DNA from: Cylicocyclus nassatus | Taxonomy: Eukaryota > Nematoda > Chromadorea > Rhabditida > Strongylidae | DNA length: 64,000 nucleotides | Reading direction: 5' to 3' | NCBI GenBank assembly: GCA_958299035.1 | Contig: CATQJL010000112.1 | Span: 52,628,463-52,692,462, forward strand | Part shown: piece by piece, positions 44,419 to 57,032 of the stretch | How positions within the stretch are numbered: the first letter of the stretch is position 1 | Layout: each line of letters starts with the position of its first letter | The notes under the pieces: model-generated | What the model saw: only the letters and a program-made list of their open reading frames with translations | Told to the model about the DNA's origin: nothing | Database searches by the model: none | Position numbers and translations under genes: made by a program

Positions 44419-46390
44419 CAGGGTCAAGCGTGTGATGCGACTTTCGCAACGGGGGATCGCAAAGGGGGCCTACGGTGAGGGGGGGGGTCGTAAGAGAGGG
44501 TAGTTCGGATAAAAAATCATACGATTGAAAGCAAATCAAATAGCAAGTAATTATTACATGTTCTTCATGGAATGCCGTGTACCAATGTATCAAACAAAAA
44601 CGAGTGAACCATAATTTGAAATCATTTGCAAGCGTAGAAATTCGCTTCATTTGACGCACTTTTGAAAGATTACGACTTACAAGGGAAGGAAGGTTGGTCG
44701 AAGTGGCCTTTTGAAATGAGATGTATACAGCCTTGTAGAGCTTGGAACGCTGATTCCAAATCTACCTTTGCTATCTGCTGCGGGCTTCTGGGCGAGGAGT
44801 TATGGAGATTTTTGTAAGTAAAAATCTGAATGCAAGAGTAGGCTGAAATCAGTCGTAACATTTTTTATAGGGCTTAATTGGTAGTCGGGCCACTCGGTGC
44901 AACAAATATTCTTAATTCAAGTATACCAATTCGTTGCTGCTTCATTTGAACATTGGGAAAAGATTACGAATGACTTTATCTCACTTTTGCATTCAGATTT
45001 TTACTCACAAAAACCTTCATAACTCCTCGCCCAGAAGCCCGCAGCAGATAGTAAAGGTAGATTTGGAATCAGCGTTCCAAGCTCTACAAGGCAGTATACA
45101 TCTCATTTTAAAAGGCCACTTCGATCAACCTTCCTTTCCTTGTTAGTTCTCTTTTATGGGAATCGCTATTTCTCCCGCAAAATATTGTCTCAAACGGGGA
45201 TCGAACCCTGCTGGCATGACTAAAATCGGAAAAATAAACACTTTCAGAAGCTCAGCTACTAAAGGCATGTATGTGTGATAAAGATGTTGGATGTACTGAT
45301 TGGTGTAGGCATCCTGCTTCCGAAGGCTCACTGAAGACTCGCACACTCGACAAAGCGCACATGTAGATCAACGATGACAATCAATAATTCGTAAATCTTT
45401 TTGTAATGCCATTCCTGCGGCCTTACAATTTATATGTACTTTAGATAAGCCCTGCTACTGCTGTGCGAAATCTGGTGTTGTTTTATAAACTGCGGATTTT
45501 CTTATGAATATGTATGGTAGCAAAAAATGAGGGGGGGGGGGGTCGTATCTACGCCTGATCTAAATTTCTCCGGAGCTATTGAAGCTTGTTAGCTGCAAAC
45601 TTGCTGTAATACGAGGCCATCCCTCTAGTTTTTATCTTAAGAATTTCAGGCTGTTTTACAACTTCTCTGGTAAGTTACAAAATTTTAAGCTCAAAAATCC
45701 CAGTTTTTGCTTTTTAGGATCGCCTCTAAATTTGTGAGAGCCTGATCTAAATTTTTCTGAGCTCACTGCTCCTCAAGGGCTGAAACTTTTTCTATGAATA
45801 GTCTAGGCACTATGCTACAGAACCTGTTTTTTTGCAGCCTCTCAGTCTTTTCCTGGCCTTAGTTACGAATTTTCAAAGTACCGTGCTCATGCATGTTTTT
45901 GACGTCGTTCTGGACGGCGCTAAAGCGGTTTTTTTCGCAGGAAAAATTGTGGAAGAGGTAAGAACTGAGCTTCTTAGTCGAAAAATCTTTTGTAGTTCGA
46001 GAATGTCATTTTGTTCTCCGTGTAAAAATTTGTGTCGCATATGGGAATCGAATTTGCTGGCCTGAAGTACGCCTGAAAATTCAAAAGTAAACTAGCAGAA
46101 TCTCAAACATAACTGAAAGTGTGCATATGTGCTAGAGATGCTGGGCGCACCCATTGGCCTAAAAATTCTGCTTCCGAAACCTCACTGAAGTTCCCACGCA
46201 GGTGTTTTTTGAGATTGACATTCGTTTATGCAGGTTACCACGGAAATGTGGGCAGCGGAGGTAAGGGGGATAGATGGGAGAGGGGCAGGGAGGGGAAGAG
46301 GGGGAGGGGGCCGTACGGATGGGTACCTTCAAGGGAGGGGGGGGGGATCGTAAATGAGGGTCCAGGATCGCATCAACACGCTTGACCGTG
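44419..46390. mobile_element. hAT-like element nested in the foldback, 1972 bp
   Basis: CAGGGTCAAGCGTGTGATGC opens it and the complement of CACGGTCAAGCGTGTTGATG closes it, with a perfect 8-bp duplication AATCGAAA (44411-44418 and 46391-46398). The other arm of the foldback (about 42775) preserves the empty site. It contains three poly-G tracts (about 44479, 45531 and 46338) and a nested palindromic element. No transposase is seen. Confidence 0.88.
44676..45137. mobile_element. CTTACAAGGGAAGG-family element nested in the hAT-like element
   Basis: Inverted arms of about 150 bp run from CTTACAAGGGAAGGAAGGTT to the complement ending CCTTGTTAG. It contains CGCTGATTCCAAATCTACC. This is the third level of nesting: foldback, then hAT-like, then this. 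Confidence 0.85.
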
Positions 46391-46925
46391 AATCGAAATA
46401 TCAAGGACACACTGTATATAGGAAGATTCGCCTTGATGAGCTGAACAAAATGCTGCTTTCGGATTCAAAATATACTTATTCCGAAGAAATTTATGGCGAG
46501 TGAATTTGAAAACGCGTGATTTTTCCAAAATTCACCAACGCTTCTATCTCCTTGGGAAAGAAGTCTGAGCCTATTTTCTAGCGCACAATAATCTACAAGA
46601 ACAGTTTATCGAATAGTACTCAGTAAAGTCGTCTATGTTGGGTAGGCGTTGCTTCACATATTCGCGAAAGGACCTCCGCAGAACAAATTGAAAAAACTGG
46701 AAACGGAATGTCGAAGACATCGTACCCCCACTTCCAATATATCGGAAGATCTTCGCGCCGAGCTGAATCGAATGGTGGCTCTTGATTCAGAATTCGTCCA
46801 CTCTGAAGCGAAATATGGCCACGCGACCCTGATGTATGGACATGTACGGACATGTACGAACATGTCCATACATGTGTGAACATGCCCATACATTCGCGTC
46901 TATTTTTCAAAAAATGTGAGCGGTA

Positions 46926-49250
46926 TTGTACTTTTATAAATCAATTTCAGAGTTTTGAAATAGCTTTGCCAAACAAGATGCAATACCATACGATTTCAGG
47001 GTCTATGGCTGGCTTTAAACTTTCAAAACTATTTTTGCTACTATCAATATCCTATTTAGGCATGCCAATCTTCACATAATACAACAACGAGAGGCTAGGA
47101 TGTCATTTGATGCAGTTTTTACTCCTTTTCCCATGAGTGTTTTTTCATCTCAGTAATTTGTGATTGCTTCGGAAATAGAAATAGCATAATTCTTGGATTT
47201 TTGGACGCACTCCAACCCATGCTCAGATAATCAAAACTTGCCATTCTAAAGCGGTAAATCTCATTTGCTTTGCCAACGTAGTGCTCAACTACAGCCGCTC
47301 TAAAAGCTTCAAATTCTGAAGAATTACTAGTGTGTGAAGCGATGTATCAAGGCCCCGCAAAAGCGAAGACAAAGAGCTAGTTGAATAGGCTTAAATAATC
47401 AGTCGTAATGCATTTTGCTTAATCTATCCAACTGTTATCGATATTCTTCCAGAAGTCTACCATGAAATTAAGTAGCTTAATGACAGGCATTTGAACAACC
47501 GTCAGAAGGCTAGAAACCGAAGCAGAATAGAAAGAAGAATATACTGCATTAGACACTGTTTAGAGCTTTTTTCCACCATTATTTTGAGTGATCTGAGAAT
47601 GGGTCTGAAAAACGGCCTAAACCTTTCGGGCTCAATATTTGGTCGTTTCAAAAGTTCTTTCCTTTTACTAAAAAGTCTTTGGAAGTCGAGAGTCCAAAAC
47701 TTGCGTTAAATCGCGTATAACACTGACTGTATAAGGCAAATGAGCGTTTACCGCCTCAAATCAACGAATTTCGAAGTTTTTGGTATAGCCCCATGGCGGG
47801 TGCAAAATTTATAACTATGATTATATATTTTACCGAAATTGCAAAAAATCAGGAGAAAAACACCTCCTAACAGTAGGAGAAAAACCGCATTGAATAACAC
47901 TCGAGTTGCTTGTCAGTTGATGTTCCGTAAGGTTTGGCCTAACTTAAAGAATATGTTAGCATCAAAAAATTAACCGCTTCACCCTGTCATCAGAGCTTTC
48001 CCAGATCTTCAAAGCGAGAAATTCAAAAAGTTGCCAAACTTGATTATGGTTAAAACTAGGATTGAGATTTTGACGATTAGCCAGCTGAACGAAATAGTCC
48101 GGAGTCACAACTACTGGAAAGAAAAGTAAAACTGTTTTTAATAGTTTTTGAAATCTGGGTTCATCTTTATTCCACGTGTTTCTATGACGGACCCAGAAAC
48201 GGAATGAGCTTTGAACTACCCAGTATGAATAAGAAACTGCATTTTTGTTAACATGTTGGGATCATTGGTCGGATGCAAGGCTTTGAAATAAGCTTCAAGC
48301 GTTCTTATAGGATTTTTCTGCATGATCAGAGGCAAAAACAACTGCAGACTGGAAGAGTTAGCAAAAGCTGGTATGATGAACGTCTAAATAACACCTGATT
48401 GCTTTGATAGCTATATGTTGAATCTGTTTGTGAAATACGGAGAAGATTAGTAGTGTCAACCTGTTTTGTACTAAGCCTCAATTCCAAGCTGTACTTACAC
48501 CCTCGCTTGTACCCTACACTTTAACATACTGAAAAATGCTTGAATAAAGTTATTCATGTGTCCTGTGACGGATGACACCCATAATACTTCAAGTGCGCTT
48601 GAATTTCCATTGCTGTATTGTAAATGTGTATTTTAAAACGGGTTTCACATAACTGACATTGAGAAAATGGCGGCGGGTCCTCGTCGTCAGGTCCGCGAAC
48701 AGTTTCGAACTAGGATTGATCGTCTTGCATAGAAATGTAAATAATTAAAATAGTCATAAAGTGTAGCTAGTTAGGCTCTTCCTCCCAGTTATAACGATTC
48801 AGTGCTATAGGTGTAAAAACTTCTTGACTGCACCAGTATGGCTCACGCTACAATCTTCGAAAGCATGCTCTGTTTCGCAAAAGTAATGAAGTGTTGAACA
48901 TAATGTTAAGCTGTTTTATAATTATTGCGCATTTTTCTCATCTCTTCTTTCAAACACTGGTTTCTGAAGCAGAACCTTTTCATTAGAAATCTTTTGTGTT
49001 ATCTAAAAGCTAGCTTTTCTTACTTTCTCATATGTTCTTTCGTCTTCAGAACTCTGTGGTTAAACCGAAGTTCTAAAATCCTTCCCCACTTTTTTTCCTT
49101 TACCGTCCTTACTCTAAATCCATGAGTAGTGTTTAGATTCTTTCAAAAATTACTTGTTACAATTGCGAAAATTTGTACCACAAAATGCTTAGAGGCTAAA
49201 CATTTGTTTTAAGCTAAGAACTTTGACTTAAAAAGCTGATTGTTGGGACC
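46926..49250. other. No recognisable gene
   Basis: The longest frame (47491-47709, 72 codons) reads into a mariner-like terminus (TTTGGTCGTTTCAAAAGTTC at about 47637). A 22-codon frame starting MAAGPRRQVREQFRTRIDR lies at 48667. The patch 48925-49050 resembles 39170-39260 downstream of the plus-strand cathepsin fragment. None supports a gene call. Confidence 0.35.
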
Positions 49251-50533
49251 ATTCTAAGCTTTAAAGAAGCTTAGGTGATAGGCGTTTGCAGGACATGTGC
49301 TTTACGCAGGTGCAGCGAGTCTAGTGTTACTAACAGCAGAAAAACGGCAAGATTTCCTTGTAAGAGGAGAAAAATGGGGATTTTTAGAAACACACTTTTT
49401 TGGGGTTTTGTAAATTGCAGAAAATGGGTAATTCTGATTTCTCGGCATTATTGTTTCGCAGAAAATTTCCGTAGAATCCAAGTATCACATTATTGTTTAA
49501 CCGCCATGCGCATTAACAAAGTTTGTCAATTCTAGGACCTGTGAGAGTAGGTTAAGCTAGGTTCAGAAAGAGTTCTCGGCAAATTTTGAGCCGAAAAATT
49601 TTTGCCGTAGCCGGTGCAATCATGCAAAATTTTGCTAAAATTTTGCTGTTCTCAGGAGTTTTTGAGTGCGGTCAGAGGAATTGTTTTGGGATAGAGTTAT
49701 CTTAATTCAAAGTCAAAGATCATGAAAAGAGCAATGAACGTATCGTGCCAAAATCCGCTGAAATTCTTGAAACCCCATCCGTAGTCGCTGCATTCGATGC
49801 ACTGTATCACGACCTATGGCTACGGGAGAGCGTTACAAATACCAACACGCAGCGTTAATATCTTCGATAGTAAGAAATGAGAACAGTTTCATCTTCCCCA
49901 AATGCAGAAGATCACAGATCTTTATCACATTCTGTATTTACAGCTTTTTAGATACCATCAAAATAGCGCAGCTCAATCCAGCAAATGGACTGTTTTGTTC
50001 TGGTCACTGACATAGAAGTTTTTTCGACATGCCTTCTATTTACATAGGAATAGCCACTGCTGTTACACTATTACCTCCAGTTACCTTATTTTACAACCCG
50101 AAGAAAGTCAGCAATTTTGAGGCTTTGTTCATGCTTTTCCAGCAGTTGTAAAACGGTACTTCAGTTTTCAATTTAGCGAAAAGATGACAAATCTCAAATA
50201 GACCAAAGTTAACAAACTATCTTGAGCAAAGTGGGCCATTGTGCTCTGCTAATTTCTAGGAAAAGCAAAAAATCTCTACTCCATAGGTGATTAAGCTCGT
50301 GCCTTATGCACCTTACTCTAGTGTTTGCAGATTTTGCTGTAAAAAAAACGACAGATACAGAGCAATGAATAGATAACAACATTTATACTCCGAATTTCTA
50401 TTCCTATAATTCTCCATCACGGATCATTAGCCATTAACAGCCTCACAAAATATAGATCGCATAGAAAATTGTTCCAAAAAGTTTTTCACAGGGTTTGAAG
50501 GTTTGGGACCTCGTGCTTTCACTTAAGAACTAC
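49251..50533. repeat. Second copy of the 23.4-26.3 kb repeat segment
   Basis: Collinear with 23860-24039 joined directly to 25609-26170, without the 1.57-kb element found there. It ends where the palindrome at 50534 starts. No frame is conserved. Confidence 0.5.
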
Positions 50534-51273
50534 CAATACCTGATATGGATAACAGAACTAATAGCTAATAACAATAATTCCAATAGCTCCTAACCTTCTG
50601 TGAGCCTTTCGCCTTTTATTGGTCAAGAACACAGAAAAAAAAGTAGATTCTGCGATATATCGTCCTCTGCACAGCGCGGCCGAGAGTAGAAGAAGGCTTT
50701 TCAAGAGCAGGAAGGGAGGTCGACTAAAGTGAAATGGCTCAAAAGCATTGTCCAGTTCAAGTGGGGGTTTGCGATCTTGACACGTTGTGAAAGCACGGCT
50801 CCTGCTAACGCAACAGTTTAAGTCAGATCAAAAAAGGTGGAACTTGAAGCGCGAAAATTGCTTGGAAGAGGGGCAGCACTCCAATCCCGCCTCCTTGACA
50901 AGTTTTGACGCGGCAAATTCTCTAGATCCACTGAATTGACCTTTTTTCCAAGCAGTTTTCTCTCAGATTCCATTTTTTGATCGAATTGGACTGTTGCTTA
51001 GCAGAAGCCGCGCTTTCACAACGTGTCAAGATCGCAAACCCCCACTTGAACTGGGCAATGCTTTTGAGCCATTTCACTTTAGTCGACCTCCCTTCCTGCT
51101 CTTGAAGAGCCTTCTTCTACTCTCGGCCGCGCTGTGTAGAGGGCGATATATCGCAGAATCTACTTTTTTTTCTGTGTTCTTGACCAATAAAAGGCGAAAG
51201 GCTCACAGAAGGTTAGGAGCTATTGGAATTATTATTATTAGCTATTAGTTCTGTTATCCATATCAGGTATTGG
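50534..51273. repeat. Long imperfect palindrome left of the gap
   Basis: The arms (from CCAATACCTGATATGG at 50534 to its complement at 51258-51273) differ at several percent of positions. The palindrome is therefore an old inverted repeat, not a fresh hairpin artefact. The inner part is the element also seen at 26312-26806. The outer arm ends one base before adapter sequence. Confidence 0.75.
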
Positions 51274-51274
51274 A

Positions 51275-51299
51275 GTACTCTGCGTTGATACCACTGCTT
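51275..51299 (-). other. SMART cDNA/WGA adapter sequence at gap edge
   Basis: The reverse complement of these 25 bases starts AAGCAGTGGTATCAACGCAG and completes as AGTAC, identical to the standard SMART/ISPCR oligonucleotide. It directly precedes the N run. Synthetic contamination, not nematode DNA. Confidence 0.95.
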
Positions 51300-51799
51300 N
51301 NNNNNNNNNNNNNNNNNNNNNNNNNNNNNNNNNNNNNNNNNNNNNNNNNNNNNNNNNNNNNNNNNNNNNNNNNNNNNNNNNNNNNNNNNNNNNNNNNNNN
51401 NNNNNNNNNNNNNNNNNNNNNNNNNNNNNNNNNNNNNNNNNNNNNNNNNNNNNNNNNNNNNNNNNNNNNNNNNNNNNNNNNNNNNNNNNNNNNNNNNNNN
51501 NNNNNNNNNNNNNNNNNNNNNNNNNNNNNNNNNNNNNNNNNNNNNNNNNNNNNNNNNNNNNNNNNNNNNNNNNNNNNNNNNNNNNNNNNNNNNNNNNNNN
51601 NNNNNNNNNNNNNNNNNNNNNNNNNNNNNNNNNNNNNNNNNNNNNNNNNNNNNNNNNNNNNNNNNNNNNNNNNNNNNNNNNNNNNNNNNNNNNNNNNNNN
51701 NNNNNNNNNNNNNNNNNNNNNNNNNNNNNNNNNNNNNNNNNNNNNNNNNNNNNNNNNNNNNNNNNNNNNNNNNNNNNNNNNNNNNNNNNNNNNNNNNNN
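51300..51799. other. Assembly gap (500 N) between two adapter copies
   Basis: Exactly 500 N. It is bounded on both sides by inverted SMART adapter sequence, so adjacency of the two flanks is questionable. Confidence 0.99.
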
Positions 51800-51824
51800 A
51801 AGCAGTGGTATCAACGCAGAGTAC
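51800..51824 (+). other. SMART cDNA/WGA adapter sequence at gap edge
   Basis: Starts AAGCAGTGGTATCAACGCAG at the first base after the gap and is followed by T, mirroring the left flank exactly. Confidence 0.95.
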
Positions 51825-51825
51825 T

Positions 51826-52945
51826 CCATTGAAACCCTGCAACTCACCAACTTCACTATTGCGTTATGACAGCGAGCAGCATCATATTCATAAGCGATAT
51901 ATTTGTGAACCGTTACAGGTAAGTTTTTGAGCAAATCTGGAACTTCAACCCATCTACACCCACCGTAACCCAAGAACATGCACTATCTTGCGAAATCAGC
52001 ATGATATTCATGTTCAGCGCACTAAAGGACCACCCTAAACGAAGTTTAAAGCAAATCTATGTTTTCGACTTCATGCCATATAACCACCACAACACTATGA
52101 AAAGGTCTAAATATGCAGAGAGAGACGATAATCGTAATTAGCATGTCGAATAAGGACCAATAAGGGCCATATGGACCGAACTCCAGCCGAATTCATGATT
52201 TTGACTTCCTACCGTACACCTATCGTAATCACACGGGAAGACGTTCTGCGCTGAAAGTGTGATATCTGTAATCAGCATGTAAAGGGCCGGGCATACTTTA
52301 CGCGATTTCAGTCGCGACGCGATTTGGCAATATTCCAGGTGTCCATAACTCTTTGCAAGCACATTATAAATGTACAGAAGATAAAGCATTTCATCAGTTT
52401 ACGTAAGTTATGCACACTATGCATGTGCAGTTTGCTAATGTTAAATCCGAAGACTTCTGGCGAATTGCCAAATCGCGTCGCGACTGAAATCGCGTAAAGT
52501 ATGCCCGGCCCTTTACATGCTGATTACAGATATCACACTCTCAGCGCAGAACGTCTTCCCGTGTGATTACGATAGGTGTACGGTAGGAAGTCAAAATCAT
52601 GAATTCGGCTGGAGTTCGGTCCATATGGCTTATTCGACATGCTAATTACGATTATCATCTCTCTCTCTGCACCTTTTCATAGTGTTGTGGTGGTTATATG
52701 GCATGAAGTCGAAATCATAGATTTGCTTTAAACTTCGTCTAGGGTGGTCCTTTAGCGCGCTGAACATGATTATCATGCTGATTTCGCAGGATAGTGCAAT
52801 TTCTTTGCTTACAGTGGGTGTAGATAGGTCGAAGTTCCAGATTTGCTCAAAACCTTACCTGTAACGGTTTACAAGTATATCGCTTATGAATATGATGCTG
52901 CTCGCTGTCATAACGCAATAGTGAAGTTGGTGAGTTGCAGGGTTT
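51826..52945. repeat. Long diverged palindrome right of the gap
   Basis: Arms of about 530-550 bp (CCATTGAAACCCTGCAACTC at 51826 pairs with 52926-52945) differ by roughly a tenth. They contain repeated modules ending AATCAGCATG. Short frames across it are mirrored. No gene seen. Confidence 0.75.
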
Positions 52946-53640
52946 CAATGGACATTTTTTCGCTTTCGGGCCAATTTAGATCCCAGATATTCAAGAGACG
53001 GGGAAACGGTCGTTTTGCATGTCGATCTCCAGCGCCATCCTGATAACCTGTACCAACGCGTAACGCACGCGGCAAATCTCCTTCCCCTGTTTTTGCTTAG
53101 GCAAAAGCTCCAAAGTGTGTATCGCGCGCAGCAGTGGTCCTATAAGTGAAAGCACTACGGTCGTGGGAAACTTTTATATCACACGAATTTCCTTTGTCGT
53201 GGGGATTGAGCACGATATTTCAGCACTTTAGGTAATCTGCCAAGGTTTCAGGCAGGTTCATGATCTTTACCCGCTGCCATGTACCTACCGTAACTCTGCG
53301 AAAAGGAACGCAACGAGAGTGTTTTAGACGTGGTCAGAAGGTCGAATCTCTCTAGACCGTGTTTCAGCCAAAACTGAGATTTCGCCCCTCTGCAGTATAC
53401 CTACCATAACTCAGTGAAATCGCCTCAAAATGCCGAAGAAAAATGATATTCGTAATCAGCATGTCAATTAGCCCCTCCCCTCAAAGTTTCAGCGAAATCC
53501 ATAATTTTAGCTTCTTATTGTACTCAACTAAACCCAGAAAATGGCGCTATGTCGCGCGAAATGACTACGATATTCGTTATCAGCGGCTTTGATTATCCCC
53601 ATGTACCGACTTTGAGCAAGATCCATCACAAAAACACTTT
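52946..53640. repeat. Diverged modules of about 130-150 bp
   Basis: Successive units share a TTTCAG/TTTGAGC..AAATC block, a CC-TACCGTAACTC-type block and a GATATTCGTAATCAGCATG block (for example 53449-53463). The same modules make up the arms of the neighbouring palindrome. This is a decayed tandem array; no coding frame is maintained. Confidence 0.5.
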
Positions 53641-55119
53641 GGGGCCGGATAGCCGAATAGCCTCATCAGTTTCCAAAATTATCCTTACTTTTACCGGTTT
53701 TATTGCTTTTTTTTGCCAAGTTTGAGCTACGAAGCTGGGGGTTGTTGGGGGAGAAGGTGGTAGTATACGCACTCGCCCCGCCCCGGAGTGTATTTGTGCA
53801 AAGTTTGGCCGGATCAGATCTATTGTCCTGAACATGCTTACAGACACACATACAGATCTCATGCAAACGAACAGACATTCAGCTTCATGTATAAGGAAGG
53901 AAATGCAGCTCACAGCACAATATGTACAGCTCAACAGCTCAGCTGTTCGTCCTGCCATGTGATACAGAAGACAAATTTCAAATGATTACGTATTTATGCC
54001 CAGTTGTGTTCTCTTCTTTAAGGAAATTGATTGTGAGGCCTCTCCGTGCTTCTGCCTCCATCGGTTCAATGGAGATAACCAGAGTAAACTCAGTCATGGC
54101 AAGAAAGACAAACTATTTTTCCCTCCCCCCCCCCACAGTTTTCCTACAAGGCCTCCCTTTCCCAAATCAATATTCCCTCTTCCTCTCGTTTGTGGTCCAT
54201 CCTCGAAATTTGTCTTCCTTGGGCAAAAACATAACTTCCAACCGCCTGGACCATCCTCTCCCAATTTTACAAAGCGCTCAAAGGCACAGTCTACCCCAAG
54301 TCAGGGATCTTGAGCTTTTGGCAGTATAGTTAGTAGAACTCTCTGTCGAACAAATGCCTAAGTCGCGGCGTAAAATGTCGTTTCGGAATGGAGAATAGTC
54401 ATGAGGACCCCAAGTCGGCAGCCTCCCCCCCCTCAATAATGCCCACTCGTGCTCGCCCAGCCAATCATCGTTCGAAACCGCCCCACGGGTTCTTCGGAAG
54501 GGAGATTGTTGTGGTTTTCGCTATACTCGACATCACTTTTGGAATCAAGGACATGGGAAGACCCCGGTACGACAAAAATATGGGAGTCGTCTGGGTAGAC
54601 AGTGCCGTTGAGCTATCCCTCCCCACAACCTCACATAAGTCTCGTTGGTCCCCGTGGAATTTAGGTTGTCCAGATGCCTCGCATCGAGAGTCGCATCCTT
54701 CTGACCTCTTGTAACTGCTAAGGTTTGCATGTATCTGTAGAGATGTGATGGCGAGTAATAAGTATTCATCTCCATAATGAATGCAAAAACCGAGCATGTC
54801 ACAGCGAAAAGCAGCTTATGACCTTGAATAGGGTTAATGGTGCGATTTTGTAGAAGAACAACGGCGGCGGCGTGGGGCGGCGCAATTTCGCATACTTTTT
54901 ATGTCTTCATATCCATTGCATGCACATAAAATCATGCAAATAACTTTCTTTTATGAATTTTCACAATAATCTCAAGAGAATAGATTTTATACGAAACGAA
55001 TTAACTCTGCACGAATTTTTTTCCTCGGGATTATGGCTGCGGTTACGTTTGAAGTGTGAAAAGTGTCTCAAATTAAATTAATTCGGAAATCGCATTCGTT
55101 TTGCTCTTGCACCAAAAGT
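53641..55119. other. No recognisable gene
   Basis: Several overlapping frames of 65-135 codons exist (53922-54329, 54388-54714 and 54465-54797), with strong C- or G-run composition and no family resemblance, splice pattern or paralogue. I treat them as chance frames. Confidence 0.35.
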
Positions 55120-55640
55120 ATTTATCACTGTTTGATTTTTAGAATCCCTCTTCCTACGGAGTCTTTTGCCGACTCTCAGGTACCGCTGTGTAGAGCGGGC
55201 TTCAACCTAGGTCTGTAATGTAAACAATTATCTGAATACATTACATTACTGTGGAATTACTGTAAAGACATCCTACTAAACCGAAAAAAACCGAGACAAA
55301 CCAGAAAATCTGGAAATTTGTGTCGCAGTGTTCTACGCATGCTGGTAACACTACACAATTCTTCAGCTTCTAATCCTTTTACAACGCGCAATTACTTTTT
55401 AACATTGAAAAAATCGTTGATACTGTGTACATAGCAAGCATACTTATAAAAGAGCATTATTTTATAGTGCAAATTCCTTCTTCAAAACCAGCAACACCAA
55501 CTAGATGTGAAACTGAATTGTTCGGCCTCCTTTTTGAGGCAAAATATGAATCCCAATAACTTGAAACCCATCCCAAATTCCCTACCATACTCCTTCTTAA
55601 CGAAGTTTTTTCGTAGCCCTCTGTTCACTGATATATGAAT
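55120..55640. mobile_element. Decayed relative of the CAGGGTGTCC element
   Basis: The block ACCGCTGTGTAGAGCGGGCT (55193) and the later TTTTTGAGGCAAAATATGAA (55532) match positions inside the 1389-2083 element. The termini are lost. Confidence 0.5.
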
Positions 55641-55689
55641 ACGATGATTGGAAAGAAGAAGCGGCCAGCAAAGTCCCATCGTCACCTTT

Positions 55690-57032
55690 CTGCGTACTGG
55701 CTGGCAACGGGGATGAACCCCGGCAAGAGGGCACTGTCGCGTCAGGCAGAGCGACGCGCTGGGGACTTTACGAATCAGTCGTCACGTGCATGTCACATGC
55801 ATCGGACTATCAAGGATTTTCGTCATGCTGCTAGGGCGTCCCCCGGAGGCGACGCGCGTCATTGCCCGTCTGGCGCGACTAGTGAGCTAGGGCTACCTGC
55901 CGCCGGACGAGGCAGGCCAAAAAGCGAGTCCAGGAAATCCGACTAGCGACGATTAATATGGGAACGCTGACGAGCCGCAGCCGGGAACTATGCGATAGAC
56001 TGAGGGAGCGACACATCACATCGCACGTGCACAAAAAACGAAATGGAAAAGGAGGCAGGCTAAGGACATCGGCGAGGGATATCGCTTATTACACGGGAGA
56101 CAGCAGCCGCCAGAACGGAGTCGCGATCATCGTCAACGGTAGATACCGCGAACTAGTGACCGAAGTGACGCGCATTTCAGACAGATTGATGGCGAAGAGG
56201 ACGAAGCAGACGATGCCACGCTTCGAATAATCTCGTGTTATGCCCCGCAATCCGCATATACCAAAGCCGAGAAGGACGTGTTTTGGAGGGACTTCGACAT
56301 TCTACTAAGGACATTCGACGCGGCAGACTACATCTTCGTAAGAGGCGATCTTAACGGGCACGTTGGCCACGCACACGATGGATTTAAGCGATACCATGGT
56401 GGAAATGGATACGGCCAGAGGAATGAGGATGGAGAACGCATCCTGAAAGCCGCAGAAGCACACGATTTGGCTCTAGCGAACACACGTATGCGAGTGGAGA
56501 CCGCTCAACTCAGATCGACTACTGGATGCTGCGCCGATGCCACTTGCCGATGGCGATGAACGCAAAGGTTATACCCTCGGCGACACATGCATTTGCGCCA
56601 CAACACCGGTCGCTCGTATAGGATCTTCGAATGAACATCCACTTGCATTCCCGAGCCAGAAGAACGACCACAAAGAGGATGAAATGGTGGAAGCTTCCCG
56701 AACATCGCCAGCAAGTCAGAGATGCTTTTAACGATCTGAGGGTGTCGATGGATGATAAGGAATCGATTGAAGAACAGTGGAGTCGGATTACTTCGCAGAT
56801 ACGATCAAGGACCGAGGAGATCTTGGGAACCGCCAAGCCAGACGCCGGTTTGCAGACAAACAGATCTGGTGGTGGTCCAACAAGTGATTAAGGAGAAGAA
56901 AGAAGCCTCAAAGTTGGCAGCGCTTACACTCAAATGAGGACCTCCGTCGATATCGAGAACTGAACTCGAAAGCGAAGCATGCGGCAGCCGAAGCAAAGGA
57001 AGCATACTACAAGAGACTTTACGGCGATGGTA
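55690..57032 (+). pseudogene. RTE-type non-LTR retrotransposon, endonuclease part
   Basis: Conceptual reading gives an apurinic-type endonuclease domain of the RTE clade. From about 55945 comes ATINMGTLTSRSRELCDRLR, then SSRQNGVAIIV, TRISDRLMAK, IISCYAPQSA, FVRGDLNGHVGHAHDGFKRY, QRNEDGERILKAAEAHDLAL and DYWMLRRCHLP. After the endonuclease comes the basic linker toward reverse transcriptase (AEAKEAYYKRLYGDG), where the element stops at the cathepsin block boundary. Frameshifts (about 56180 and 56510) and stops break it. It is far more GC-rich than its surroundings, which suggests recent arrival. The reverse transcriptase and 3' end are absent. Confidence 0.85.

Larger units (their letters stand above)
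42207..46925. mobile_element. Large foldback element, later interrupted
   Basis: The left arm 42207-43496 pairs with 43693-44418 plus 46399-46925 in inverted order. After removal of the hAT-like insertion the arms are about 1.25-1.29 kb around a loop of about 196 bp. Short frames inside are mirror images of each other (for example VFEDYxxFLERYGEVTV at 43214 and 43978). No transposase is recognised. The class of the foldback is unknown. Confidence 0.8.

Noticed and set aside
45191..45211. GGTTCGATCCCC on the minus strand resembles a tRNA T-arm
   Set aside because: The T-stem pairs imperfectly and I can find no acceptor stem, anticodon arm or D-arm at the right spacing. It lies inside a hAT-like element.
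50534..51273. Palindrome as a fresh amplification hairpin artefact next to the adapter
   Set aside because: The two arms differ at several positions, and the inner part exists independently at 26312-26806. The inverted repeat is older than the library.
53922..54329. 135-codon plus-strand frame
   Set aside because: There is no family resemblance, two other frames overlap it at similar length, and C-run composition explains the openness.
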